Assembly (NCBI GenBank): GCA_963809765.1
Contig: CAWEKT010000001.1
Span: 434,001-498,000, forward strand
Direction: 5' to 3'
DNA length: 64,000 nt
Origin: JACVRM01 sp963809765
Lineage (GTDB): Bacteria; Actinomycetota; Thermoleophilia; Gaiellales; Gaiellaceae
A model generated the notes under the pieces. It searched no databases and was not told the origin of the DNA. It worked only from the letters and a program-made list of their open reading frames with translations. The position numbers were made by a program, and so were the translations under genes. Of this stretch, positions 8,563-16,464 are shown piece after piece (position 1 is the stretch's first letter; each line of letters opens with the position of its first letter).

Positions 8563-11514
8563 CTACCTGGCGCGCAGCACAGAGAGTTGCTCGCGCACCT
8601 GTCGCGACCTGGCGAGATTGCGCTTGCGTTCGTAGCGTTCGAGTGCCTGCTCGAGGGCGGCGACAGCTTCGTCGATGCGGCCGCTGGCGGTGAGAACCTC
8701 GGCGAGGTCACAGTGCGCGTCGCCCCGTAAGTTCAGCCCGTCGGTCCGCTCGATGATCACGACTGCCTCGCGCGCGAGGGTCTCGGCCTCGGTGTGCTGC
8801 CCGCGATCGGCGAGCACACGGGCCTGCACCTGGCGCCAGAGCGCCTGTGTGGCCGAGTCATCCTCGTGGCCGAGCTCGCGGCCTTGCTGCGCAAGCTGCT
8901 CCGCCTCGCTGTAGCGGCCGAGCGCGCACAACGAGCGGCCCAGCATCGGCGCGTACGTCGAGAGATTGTTGAAACGGTGCTGTGCCTCGAGCAGGTCACA
9001 GTGCCGGCGCAGATAGGCGGCGGCGGTCTCGAAGTCGCCGGCGAGAGTGGCGATGTCCGCGACGTGCTCGCCGCCTTCGCCCCCGGTGAGCTCGCGCAGA
9101 CGTTGGCTCTCATCCAGCGCCAGCGGCCAAGCTTCCTCATGGCGGTCAAGCATCGCCAGGACGTGCGCACGGCGGAGCACGAGAGCGGGATGAGACCATT
9201 CCGACAGGAGTTGGTCGAGTTTCGGCAGCACCTCGTCCGTAGGTTCAGAACCCAGGATGTAGGCGGCGCCCAGGCCCAACGGGGGCGGCGGCTGCTGGCC
9301 CGCGAGCCGCGCGTGGTGGAAGGCCCGTTCTTGGCTCTTCCCGCGCTCGTCCCAGTGGCCGCGGGAACCCGCAACCTCGCTGGCGGCGTTCCAGACATGG
9401 ACGAGGCCGGCGTGATCGCCCGCCTCTTCAAGTAGTGGCATTGCGCGGCGCACGACCCGGTCGAGGTCATCACCCGTGTCTTCGAACTCAAACCGGTGGC
9501 GGGCGGAGACGAGACGGGCGAGAGCCTCACTCGCGGCGTCCGCGTCAGCCGCCGCTCGGGCGGCAGCGTGCTCGGCGATCGCGACAGCACGGCGTGGGTC
9601 GCCTGCGACTGCCTGTGCGAGGTCGACCTCGAGGTGGACGTCGAAGCGCAGCGGACGCGTCAGCACGAGGGAGCGATCCAGGAGAGACGCGGCAGCATGG
9701 TCGTCGCCGCGTGCGAGCGCGCGACGCCCGCCGGCGGCGAGCCGTTCGGCAGCACGTTGGGCGAGGACAACGTCCGCCTGCTCGAGCTCGGCCTTGTAGC
9801 GCGCGGCCTGCTCGAGGTGGTGACCGATGATCTCGTCCAGCTCGACCAGGTCGGCACCTCGCTCTTCGAGCCAGTCTGCGAAGCGCGCGTGCAGGTCGGC
9901 GCGCACTGCCTTTGGCAGCGCGTCGTACGCGGCATCGCGGATCAGGAGATGGCGGAAGCGAAAGGCCTCCTCGCCGGCGAATTGCGGCGTGTCGGGCCGG
10001 ACGAGCTGCTTGCGCACGAGCGCGAGCAGGCGTGGAGCCTGGGGTTCGCCGTTCCCGAGCGCCTCGACCGCGCTCTGGTGGAAGACACGCCCTTCGACCG
10101 AGCCTCGCTCGAGTGCGGCTCGTTCGGCCGGGTCGAGCTGATCGAGGCGCGCCGCCAGGAGCGCCTGAATCGTCGGTGGCACAGTGATCTCGCCGTCACC
10201 GGAGGCGCGCACGAGCGCGAGCATCTCTTCGACGAAGAGCGGATTTCCCTCGGCGGCAGTGGCGATCCGGTCACGTAAACCCGGCTCGACGCCGCCGAGC
10301 GTGTCGAGCAGTCGCTTGGTCTCGTCGGCGTCGAGCGGCTCGAGCAGCACGGTGGTCGAATTCCACTTGCCGCCACCCCAGGTCGGCCGCTTTTCGAGCA
10401 GCTCGGGGCGGGCCATGCAGAGCAGCAGGAGCGGGGCGTCGCGGGACAGGTCCGCGACGTGCTCGACCAGATCGAGCAGGGTCTCCTCTGCCCAGTGCAG
10501 GTCGTCGAGCACACAGACCAGCGGATGCTCCTGCGCCTCCTGCTCGAGCAGCTTGCGGAAGCCCCAGGCAATCTCCTCGGCCGAGGTCGCGGCCTGGGTC
10601 TCGCCGAGCAGCGAGCGCAGCGGCCCGGCCGCATCGCCCTCCGGCAGCGTCTGGAGCTGCTTGACGATCTCGACCACGGGCCAGTACGTGATCCCTTCGC
10701 CGTAGGACAGGCAGAGGCCTCGTACCACCCGGGCGTCGATGCCCGAGAGGAACTCCGCCGCCAGTCGGGACTTGCCCACGCCGGCCGAACCGAGCACCGT
10801 GAAGAGCTGGCAAGAGCGGTCGTGACCAGCCTGGGCAAACGCATCCCGGAGCCGCCTCACCTCGGTTACGCGCCCGACCATCGCGGTCGCGACTCGTTTG
10901 GGTAGCTCGCCCGCCGTCGAGATCAGCCGGAACGCCGGCACCGGCTCGCTCTTGCCCTTCAGGGTCAACGACTCCACCGGCTCCACAGCCACCGCGCCGC
11001 CCGTGAGGGCCAGCGTCTCGGCAGCGATCAGTACCTCGCCCGGCGCAGCGGCCTGCTCGAGACGGGCGGCGACGTTGACCGCATCCCCGGTCGCAAGCCG
11101 CTCGGCGGTGCCGGTGACGACTTCGCCCGTGCTGGCGCCGATCCGGCCGCTGATTCCAAGCTCGCTGAAGGCGTCGCGCATCTCAACTGCCGCCCGACAG
11201 GCGCGGAGCGCGTCGTCCTCGTGCAGCACCGGTACCCCGAAGACCGCCATCACGGCGTCGCCGATGAACTTCTCGACCGTTCCGCCGTGTGCCTCGACGA
11301 TCCCTTTCATCCGCTCGAAGTACTGCGCCAACAGCGCCCTCAGCGCCTCCGGATCCTTGGACTCGCCCAGTGCGGTCGAACCAGTCACGTCGCAGAACAG
11401 CACCGTCACCGTCTTTCGCTGCTCCCGCGCGGGCGCCGCAGCCGCTAGCGGCGCGCCGCAGTACGGGCAGAACTGGAAGTCGCTCTCGCGGCCGCAGCTT
11501 GCACACAGTGGCAC
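8563..11514 (-). CDS. zinc-ribbon / class III nucleotide cyclase / AAA ATPase / TPR regulator
   Basis: A 983-residue protein in one intact frame. A zinc ribbon (Cys4, Cys7, Cys16, Cys19) precedes a class III cyclase domain (LFCDVTGSTALG with Asp42, KFIGDAVMAVFG with Asp86). An AAA/STAND ATPase follows, with Walker A GSAGVGKS at about 242-249 and Walker B PLVCVLDDLHWAEE. The C-terminal half is TPR-like helices. It is the same architecture class as the gene just downstream but with an added metal-binding head. The cyclase retains both metal aspartates, so activity is plausible; the substrate (ATP or GTP) cannot be told from this. Direct repeats lie on both sides of the gene. Confidence 0.88.
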   Translation of the reverse strand: MPLCASCGRESDFQFCPYCGAPLAAAAPAREQRKTVTVLFCDVTGSTALGESKDPEALRALLAQYFERMKGIVEAHGGTVEKFIGDAVMAVFGVPVLHEDDALRACRAAVEMRDAFSELGISGRIGASTGEVVTGTAERLATGDAVNVAARLEQAAAPGEVLIAAETLALTGGAVAVEPVESLTLKGKSEPVPAFRLISTAGELPKRVATAMVGRVTEVRRLRDAFAQAGHDRSCQLFTVLGSAGVGKSRLAAEFLSGIDARVVRGLCLSYGEGITYWPVVEIVKQLQTLPEGDAAGPLRSLLGETQAATSAEEIAWGFRKLLEQEAQEHPLVCVLDDLHWAEETLLDLVEHVADLSRDAPLLLLCMARPELLEKRPTWGGGKWNSTTVLLEPLDADETKRLLDTLGGVEPGLRDRIATAAEGNPLFVEEMLALVRASGDGEITVPPTIQALLAARLDQLDPAERAALERGSVEGRVFHQSAVEALGNGEPQAPRLLALVRKQLVRPDTPQFAGEEAFRFRHLLIRDAAYDALPKAVRADLHARFADWLEERGADLVELDEIIGHHLEQAARYKAELEQADVVLAQRAAERLAAGGRRALARGDDHAAASLLDRSLVLTRPLRFDVHLEVDLAQAVAGDPRRAVAIAEHAAARAAADADAASEALARLVSARHRFEFEDTGDDLDRVVRRAMPLLEEAGDHAGLVHVWNAASEVAGSRGHWDERGKSQERAFHHARLAGQQPPPPLGLGAAYILGSEPTDEVLPKLDQLLSEWSHPALVLRRAHVLAMLDRHEEAWPLALDESQRLRELTGGEGGEHVADIATLAGDFETAAAYLRRHCDLLEAQHRFNNLSTYAPMLGRSLCALGRYSEAEQLAQQGRELGHEDDSATQALWRQVQARVLADRGQHTEAETLAREAVVIIERTDGLNLRGDAHCDLAEVLTASGRIDEAVAALEQALERYERKRNLARSRQVREQLSVLRAR

Positions 11515-11617
11515 GAGATTCGACGCTAGATCATTCGCCGTCGTTCAGGAAGTCGTGCGGTGCGCAGTGGGCGGAAGTCGGCCTGCTCAATGGCTCACGG
11601 TCTGCAAGACCCCCGCT

Positions 11618-11676
11618 AGCTCCCACCACTCAACCCGGGCTTGAGGGTTCGAACGTTGTCCCATCAGGGCCGTTGT
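11618..11676 (+). repeat. direct repeat copy 2 (cassette-flanking element)
   Basis: The best-conserved copy: AGCTCCCACCACTCAACC, GGGCTTGAGGGTTCGAAC, GTTGTCCCATCAGGGCCGTT. CTCAA and TTGAG can pair around CCCGGGC. It lies between the start of the cyclase-ATPase gene and the acetyltransferase gene. It lacks the CGAACTTCGTC tail seen in the other two copies. Confidence 0.75.
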
Positions 11677-11743
11677 AACTAGCCGCCGGCCGGCCGAATG
11701 CGGGGGGCCAGTGCCGTATTGCCACGAGGTAGCCTCAAGCGCC

Positions 11744-12202
11744 GTGGCTCATGTTCTCCGTGACGTCGCCGAGAGCGACCTCGATGCCTTCTACGAGCAC
11801 CAATGTGAGCCCGAAGCGACGGAGATGGCGCTCTTCTCGGCGCGCGACCGCGAGGCCTTCGACGCCCACTGGCAACGCCTCCTCGCGGACGACTCCTTGA
11901 TCAAGAAGACGATCGTCCACGACGGGCAGGTCGCCGGAAACATCGGTTGCTGGGAGCAGGACGGGCGGCGCCTGATCGGCTACTGGGTCGGCAAGGAGTT
12001 CTGGGGCCGCGGCCTGGCCACACGCGCCCTGGCCGAGTTCGTCGAGGATCTCCCGCGGCCCCTCCACGCGTGGGTGGCAGGAAGCAACGTCGGCTCGATC
12101 CGCGTGCTCGAGAAGTGCGGCTTCGTCGCCGTGGGCTCACACACCGAGCACAACGAGAACTTCGGCCGGCCGGTCGAGGAGGTCCTCTACGAGCTCGACT
12201 AG
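11744..12202 (+). CDS. GNAT-family N-acetyltransferase (RimJ/RimL type)
   Basis: About 152 residues. The acetyl-CoA binding motif A is present (GYWVGKEFWGRGLATRAL), along with the C-terminal VLEKCGFVAVGS motif typical of RimJ/RimL and spermidine/aminoglycoside-type GNATs. The preferred start is GTG at 11744 (VAHVLRDV), where homology to the fold begins; a GTG at 11711 would add 11 unlikely residues. The substrate cannot be inferred. The gene sits alone between two copies of a direct repeat. Confidence 0.85.
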   Translation: MAHVLRDVAESDLDAFYEHQCEPEATEMALFSARDREAFDAHWQRLLADDSLIKKTIVHDGQVAGNIGCWEQDGRRLIGYWVGKEFWGRGLATRALAEFVEDLPRPLHAWVAGSNVGSIRVLEKCGFVAVGSHTEHNENFGRPVEEVLYELD

Positions 12203-12284
12203 CGAAGCTCGCGATAGCGGAAGCAGGTCGTCGTGCGGTCGTTCTGAGGGTTATCGACGGTCACTCCGTTAGAGAAGATCAGCA

Positions 12285-12355
12285 AGCTTCCACCACTCAA
12301 CTTCGCCTGAGGGTTCGAACGTCGTCCCACTAAGGCGGTCTCCGAACTTCGTCCC
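12285..12355 (+). repeat. direct repeat copy 3 (cassette-flanking element)
   Basis: The most diverged copy: AGCTTCCACCACTCAAC, CCTGAGGGTTCGAACG, CGTCCCACTAAGGCGG and CCGAACTTCGTCCC. CTCA...TGAG pairing is kept although the loop differs. It lies between the acetyltransferase gene and the next secreted-protein gene. Confidence 0.65.
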
Positions 12356-12364
12356 GCCGTTCAC

Positions 12365-13339
12365 GTGCCGAACGTCACGAGCAAGGTAGAATCGGTAGCG
12401 GGTGACTCTGTGATCGTCCCGAGATCGGCCGGCGCCGGGCATTGGCTGCTCGGCTCGACGGTACTGTTGCTCGCGTTGGCCGCGGCGTCCCCGACATCCG
12501 CACGCCTGCAGGCGAACAGCGCGGCATTTACGGACTCTCGCAGCGACGCGGTCGTCTTCTTCCCGCAGAACAATCCTGACCCGGCCGACATCACGCGGGT
12601 CGTCGTCTCCAACGACCACGAAGGCCTGCTCACGCTCCGGATCCACCTGTTCGAGCGCCCCGCGCTGAGAGAGGACTTCCGCTTCCGCATCCTCTTCAAC
12701 GACGGCAACCCGAAGACCGGGCCGAACGACGGGCGCTTCGACTACTCGCTCATCTGGGAGTCGCGCTGCGGAGGGTTGTGCGTCGCGACGACCGATGACG
12801 TGACCTTCTCGTACCACCCCAACGTCGCCGTTTTCACCATCAGCGCCAAGGCGCTCGACCTGCGTAGGTTCGGCTTCGTCGTCGTATTCGAGACTGGCAT
12901 CGCCTACGACCCGATCACGCGCAGATACGACTTCAGCAAGTCGACCAGGGACGTCGCCCCTGACCAGATCGGCGACTGCCAGAACACGTTCGGCTACTCG
13001 GCGTGCCGTTTCTGGAACTACGGCGTCCGCTACGGCCCGGCTCGACTCGCGGCGAAGTCGTTCGTCGTCTCACCGCCGGCCGCCGGACGGCCGCTCACTG
13101 TGGGCGTGGCTGCGACCCGAACGGACACAGGCGAACCCGTCACGGCCGGCCGGGTGGGCTGCCGAGCGCGAATCGGCACAGCATCGCTGCGGGTCGCCCA
13201 GAACCGTTTCGTCCGCGGACGCGCCACCTGCGTCTTCCGCGTCCCTCAGAACGCGACCGGGCAGCGCGTGCGAGGCTCGATCACGGTGGGCGCGGGCGGT
13301 CTGACGCTGACGAGGTCGTTCACGCGGCGAGTCGCCTGA
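12365..13339 (+). CDS. secreted protein of unknown function
   Basis: A 324-residue protein with a hydrophobic segment (LLGSTVLLLALAAASP, about residues 28-45) after a longer, non-hydrophobic N-terminus. The true start may therefore be one of the later GTG codons rather than the GTG at 12365. The next ~180 residues form a beta-rich domain with FRILFNDGNPKTGPNDGRFDY, which resembles DOMON/carbohydrate-binding-like folds. A C-terminal immunoglobulin-like module follows (LTVGVAATRTDTGEPVTAG, with Cys pairs). Extracellular location is likely; function unknown. Confidence 0.7.
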   Translation: MPNVTSKVESVAGDSVIVPRSAGAGHWLLGSTVLLLALAAASPTSARLQANSAAFTDSRSDAVVFFPQNNPDPADITRVVVSNDHEGLLTLRIHLFERPALREDFRFRILFNDGNPKTGPNDGRFDYSLIWESRCGGLCVATTDDVTFSYHPNVAVFTISAKALDLRRFGFVVVFETGIAYDPITRRYDFSKSTRDVAPDQIGDCQNTFGYSACRFWNYGVRYGPARLAAKSFVVSPPAAGRPLTVGVAATRTDTGEPVTAGRVGCRARIGTASLRVAQNRFVRGRATCVFRVPQNATGQRVRGSITVGAGGLTLTRSFTRRVA

Positions 13340-13414
13340 CGCCGCCAGAGTGCGCGGCTCCTTCGCCTCCCATCCCCGGCGGACGCGGCTCAGGCTTGGA
13401 ATCTAGGTTTCCGC

Positions 13415-13804
13415 GTGATGCTCACAGCGATACATCTCCTCATTTACTCAGACGATCCGGTAGCCACTCGATCGTTCCTCCGCGATGTCCTCGACTGGCC
13501 GTGCGTCGAGGATCCCGAGTCCGCGCCGGGCTGGCTCATCTTCAAGACGGGCCCCAGTGAGCTCGGAGTGCACCCGACCAAACAGACCTACAAGGGCGTG
13601 GCCCACTCGTATCCTCGGCATCACACGATCTCGCTGATGTGCGATGACATCGCGGCGACAAAAGCTGCACTGGAGAAGAGAGGAGCGACGTTCGCGGGTG
13701 CAATCGAGGAGATGGAGTTCGGCCTCACTGTGATGCTCAATCTCCCCGGTGCGGACGACATTCTGCTCTACGAGCCGCGGCACCCGAAGGCGTACGACCT
13801 CTAA
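13415..13804 (+). CDS. VOC-superfamily (glyoxalase/bleomycin-resistance-like) protein
   Basis: A 129-residue single VOC domain: AIHLLIYSDDPVATRSFLRD at the start, a second half containing ISLMCDDIAATKAALEKRG, and a glyoxalase-type end GADDILLYEPRHP. The His/Glu metal positions can be matched approximately (His7, Glu near the C-terminus). The start is GTG 13415 or ATG 13418. It stands alone. The role could be small-molecule resistance or an isomerase-type reaction; no substrate is indicated. The next 300 bases, up to the cold-shock leader, hold no gene that I can support. Confidence 0.8.
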   Translation: MMLTAIHLLIYSDDPVATRSFLRDVLDWPCVEDPESAPGWLIFKTGPSELGVHPTKQTYKGVAHSYPRHHTISLMCDDIAATKAALEKRGATFAGAIEEMEFGLTVMLNLPGADDILLYEPRHPKAYDL

Positions 13805-14105
13805 CCGTTCAGCTCCTGAGAAGACGTGCTCGTCGTTCGGTACGACGATGAATCGCGTTGCACCGGCGCTCGCGGCGCTGCTCGTCTTCGGCAGCATGGA
13901 GCCGCCGAGCACCTTGGCGCGCGGCGCCGCGCGCGTATACGTCACGCCGCGCCGGCGCGCTGTTCTGGTGCCGCTCAGGCCTTCGCGGCTGGCGCTGACG
14001 GGGTTGCGCCAGGAAGCCGGGAGCATGAGGAGGCGCTCCGCGCGGCGTCGGGAGGCGGGACGATCCGTGCTAGCCTGGCCTTGTTCTAGAGCGAGTTCGG
14101 GCGCT

Positions 14106-14148
14106 AAACGCCTCCTTACCCGTTCGTGAGTTCGGGAAGGAGGTGTTT
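14106..14148 (+). promoter_or_regulatory. leader hairpin that contains the cspA ribosome-binding site
   Basis: A 16-bp stem forms between 14106-14122 and 14133-14148, with one bulged A and one G-T pair and a ten-base loop. Its 3' arm contains the Shine-Dalgarno AAGGAGG (14137-14143), and the arm runs straight into TTTTTT before the ATG at 14152. The same structure could mask translation initiation or terminate transcription just before the gene. Confidence 0.75.
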
Positions 14149-14151
14149 TTT

Positions 14152-14361
14152 ATGGCAACCGGAACCGTCAAGTGGTTCAACGACGCGAAGGGCTTCGGAT
14201 TCATTACGCCTGAGTCAGGCGGCAAGGATCTCTTCGTGCACTTCAGCAACGTCGCTGGCGAGGGTGGCTTCAAGTCGCTCCGCGAGGGCGCCAATGTCGA
14301 GTTCGAAGTCGAGGACTCCGACAAGGGTCCCGTCGCGACCAACGTCGTGCAGACCGGCTAA
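14152..14361 (+). CDS. cspA: cold-shock domain protein
   Basis: A 69-residue single cold-shock domain, full length for the family. Both RNA-binding motifs are present: RNP1 in KGFGFIT and RNP2 in LFVHFS, preceded by TGTVKWFND. These proteins bind single-stranded RNA/DNA and melt secondary structure. The ATG at 14152 is chosen over the GTG at 14143 because AAGGAGG lies eight bases upstream of it. Expression is probably set by the leader hairpin, and a 13-bp hairpin follows the stop. Confidence 0.96.
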   Translation: MATGTVKWFNDAKGFGFITPESGGKDLFVHFSNVAGEGGFKSLREGANVEFEVEDSDKGPVATNVVQTG

Positions 14362-14371
14362 GAGCGTCGTC

Positions 14372-14401
14372 GAGGGCGCGCGCCGCGAGGCGCGCGCCCT
14401 C
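14372..14401 (+). terminator. hairpin after cspA
   Basis: A perfect 13-bp stem (GAGGGCGCGCGCC, loop GCGA, GGCGCGCGCCCTC). There is no T-run, as is common in GC-rich actinobacteria. It probably ends the cspA transcript or protects its 3' end. Confidence 0.7.
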
Positions 14402-14479
14402 ACACCTATTCCCGGTCGGGGATGCTCCGGCCGGCCGACTGAAAGGGCGCATATGAGCGCAGGGAAGAGGCGACAGACG

Positions 14480-14779
14480 ATGGCCAAGCAGCAGCGCGAG
14501 CGTGCCGTGAGGGAGCGCCGCGAGCGGAAGGCGGAACGCAAGCGGGAGCAGGCTCATCTCAAACTTGCGGGCACGTCCGACGAGCACTCGCCCGAAACGA
14601 CCGACGACGACACCGAGCCGGGCCTCAGGCTCGTTGCATCGGGCGAGGACGCCGAGCAAGGGCCGGCGACCGCATCCTCGGTTGACTCAGCTGCGGCCGC
14701 GGAGAACACCGTCGAGGATGAGCAGAACCCCGTCCCTGGTGAGGTCTCCATGAGGGGCGTCAGTGCCCCCGACGCCTGA
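14480..14779 (+). CDS. small highly charged protein downstream of cspA
   Basis: About 99 residues. The first 30 are strongly basic and helical (MAKQQRERAVRERRERKAE), followed by an acidic, low-complexity tail rich in Glu, Asp, Ala and Ser. It resembles nucleic-acid-associated or chaperone-like small basic proteins, but I do not recognise the family. ATG 14480 is preceded by GGGAAGAGG; ATG 14453 is an alternative that adds nine residues. The acidic tail is probably disordered. It overlaps the next gene by 17 bases, so the two are likely translated together. Confidence 0.6.
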   Translation: MAKQQRERAVRERRERKAERKREQAHLKLAGTSDEHSPETTDDDTEPGLRLVASGEDAEQGPATASSVDSAAAAENTVEDEQNPVPGEVSMRGVSAPDA

Positions 14780-14999
14780 GCAGCGCAACTACGAGGAGAT
14801 CGAGCGGCTCGGGACGCTCCTGGCGTCTCTCCGGGCGAACTCGTCTACGGCGCGCGAGACCGAGGCTATTCGCGAGATCGGTCTCGAGATCGCAATCGCG
14901 GTTCGTGAAGTCGGCGCGATGCTCATCAACGTCGGGTGGGAGCAGGCTTTCGCGTCTGATCGCGAGGGCGTGAGCAACCCCGAGGAGTCCCGGGCCTGA
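14763..14999 (+). CDS. small helical protein of unknown function
   Basis: A 78-residue protein starting with GTG at 14763, preceded by GAGGGG. The middle is a long amphipathic helix (NYEEIERLGTLLASLRAN, then EAIREIGLEIAIAVREVG). No cysteines, signal or membrane segment. The 17-base overlap with the preceding small gene suggests translational coupling. Function unknown. Confidence 0.55.
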   Translation: MPPTPEQRNYEEIERLGTLLASLRANSSTARETEAIREIGLEIAIAVREVGAMLINVGWEQAFASDREGVSNPEESRA

Positions 15000-15045
15000 G
15001 CCCATGCCGGGCGCGCGTGCGCCCGGCACCGCACCCGTTGCGCGT

Positions 15046-15294
15046 TCAGCGACCGCGTGACATGGGGTGCGATCGCGCCCGACCAACAGCGGCGCTATCG
15101 CAGTGAATCTCGACGATCCGTTGTGCCGCGAGACGCTTGACTCCGTTCCGGAGCAGCAGGCTCAGCAGGTCGTGTCGATCCAGAGTACTGAGCTGCGTCG
15201 AGGTCACCTCGCAGCTGCCGAATTGCATCACCGTTTCGGCGGCCATGGTCGTCGTTACCGCCGCTGCCGGGGCGTAGTCCAGGTCATGCCTCAT
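15046..15294 (-). CDS. small protein of unknown function
   Basis: An 82-residue reading frame whose ATG at 15294 is preceded by GAGGAGCTCGG, a good ribosome-binding site. The middle (STQLSTLDRHDLLSLLLRNG) is amphipathic and could fold as helices. No motif recognised. The flanking sequence, 15300-15460, holds nothing else I can support. Moderate support only. Confidence 0.4.
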   Translation of the reverse strand: MRHDLDYAPAAAVTTTMAAETVMQFGSCEVTSTQLSTLDRHDLLSLLLRNGVKRLAAQRIVEIHCDSAAVGRARSHPMSRGR

Positions 15295-15462
15295 CCGAGC
15301 TCCTCTGTCCGTCGTGCGAGAGCACTGCGCGGATACGCGGCCTCTCCGGTCAAGCCCGGCCGGTGATGGGAGTCGAAGAGAGGAGGTGAAGAGCCTCTGC
15401 GGCTACCCGCTGGGTCGATCTAAGTCTAGCGCACCTCCGTTCGGCCGACTCGATCCGCCGCG

Positions 15463-16038
15463 TCAGCCCGGGTCATCGCGGTCGCCTCGGAGAACCGCGT
15501 CTGCGTGCTCGTGGGGACGTTCGCGTGAGACGTATGCGTCTTCTTGGCGCATCCACTCCTGCCACTGGGCGAGCGCACCGACGCCGTCTCGGGCCAGGCC
15601 CCGCTCGAGCCGCACGTGAGGCGGCGTCTCGATCCAGATCGAGTACGTGAGGAACGGGCGGAACGTCGCCCGAGACGAGCTCACGCCCTCGAACACGACG
15701 TACGCCGCCGGCAGCACCTCGCGCCAGAGCTCCCGGTCGCCCTCCCAGTCGGTGCGGCGGAAGCGGGCGGGCTCGCCGCGCGCGAGCGGCTCGAGCGCCT
15801 CCGCGATCAGGCGCGGCCACCAGTCGAGGGGGTCGTCCCAGCTGGCGAAGTCGTCTGTCTGCAGGATCGGTACGTCACCGAGTGCCGCGGCCAGCCGCGC
15901 GGCGAGCGTGGACTTCCCGGCGCCGCCGAGGCCGTCCACCGCCACGATCTTGGTCGCGACGTTCGGCGGCGGCGTCGCGCCGGCGATCGCGGCGACCAGT
16001 TCATCCACCGACGCGTCGCCCGGTTCCCGATCGTTCAT
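15463..16038 (-). CDS. P-loop kinase of the uridine kinase type
   Basis: About 191 residues. Walker A is GLGGAGKST following KIVAVD; a DD motif comes next (ILQTDDFASWDDPLDWW), where the family binds the nucleoside. The lid/Arg region is EGVSSSRATFRPFLTYSIWI. The order and spacing fit uridine/cytidine kinase-like or phosphoribulokinase-like proteins. Such proteins phosphorylate nucleosides or related small molecules; the exact substrate is unclear. The start ATG at 16038 gives MNDREPGD; upstream in-frame codons lack support. Confidence 0.8.
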   Translation of the reverse strand: MNDREPGDASVDELVAAIAGATPPPNVATKIVAVDGLGGAGKSTLAARLAAALGDVPILQTDDFASWDDPLDWWPRLIAEALEPLARGEPARFRRTDWEGDRELWREVLPAAYVVFEGVSSSRATFRPFLTYSIWIETPPHVRLERGLARDGVGALAQWQEWMRQEDAYVSRERPHEHADAVLRGDRDDPG

Positions 16039-16129
16039 GCGCAGAGTCTGGCTGGCGCGGGCCGTGCCCCATGAAGGCAACGACACAGCCGGCCCGGTCT
16101 GTGCGACCCGGCTACCCTGTCCCGGCCTC

Positions 16130-16216
16130 GGAGGGGTGCCGGAGCGGCCGAACGGGGCGGTCTCGAAAACCGTTAAGGGCGCAAGTCCTTCGAGGGTTCA
16201 AATCCCTCCCCCTCCG
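16130..16216 (+). tRNA. tRNA-Ser (anticodon CGA)
   Basis: A class II tRNA. The acceptor GGAGGGG pairs with CCCCTCC, the anticodon loop CTCGAAA gives anticodon CGA (codon UCG), there is a long variable arm, the T-loop is GGTTCAAATCC and the discriminator is G at 16216. Confidence 0.95.
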
Positions 16217-16323
16217 TTAGCTGTAGAGCCGGATTCGGCTGCTGGAGAACAGGCTGACCCGCAAGGGCGACGCACGGACGTCGTGAAGCTCCGCCTCCAG
16301 GCCTCGCGCCGGTTGCAGAGTGG

Positions 16324-16464
16324 TTGACGGCCTATGGGATGACGCCCAAGGGCAGGGCGGAGTTCGTCTCCCTAATGACTGAGGTCAGAGAGCTCGACGG
16401 CTCGGAAGGTGTTTGGCTTAGCGTCGTCTCGGCTAAGGCCGAACTAGTCCGCGAAGGAGGTGCG
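16324..16464 (+). pseudogene. possible tail of a winged-helix (ArsR/PadR-like) regulator
   Basis: The frame in front of the membrane gene reads TAYGMTPKGRAEFVSLMTEV, which resembles the wing and last helix of PadR/ArsR-type regulators. No matching HTH is visible upstream. It runs in frame into the next gene, but a good ribosome-binding site (GAAGGAGG) marks that gene's own start. It is either a remnant or a chance resemblance. Confidence 0.25.

Noticed and set aside
8298..12355. The repeat copies contain GGGTTCGAAC, like a tRNA T-loop, so they might be tRNA fragments.
   Set aside because: The bases on both sides of the loop do not pair (GAGGG against GTTGT), and there is no acceptor or anticodon stem. 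The likeness is limited to the palindrome.
11618..12355. Repeats around an acetyltransferase gene as integron attC sites.
   Set aside because: The R'' core GTTRRRY and the matching R' are not at the expected ends, no integrase gene is in the window, and the first gene in the arrangement points the other way.
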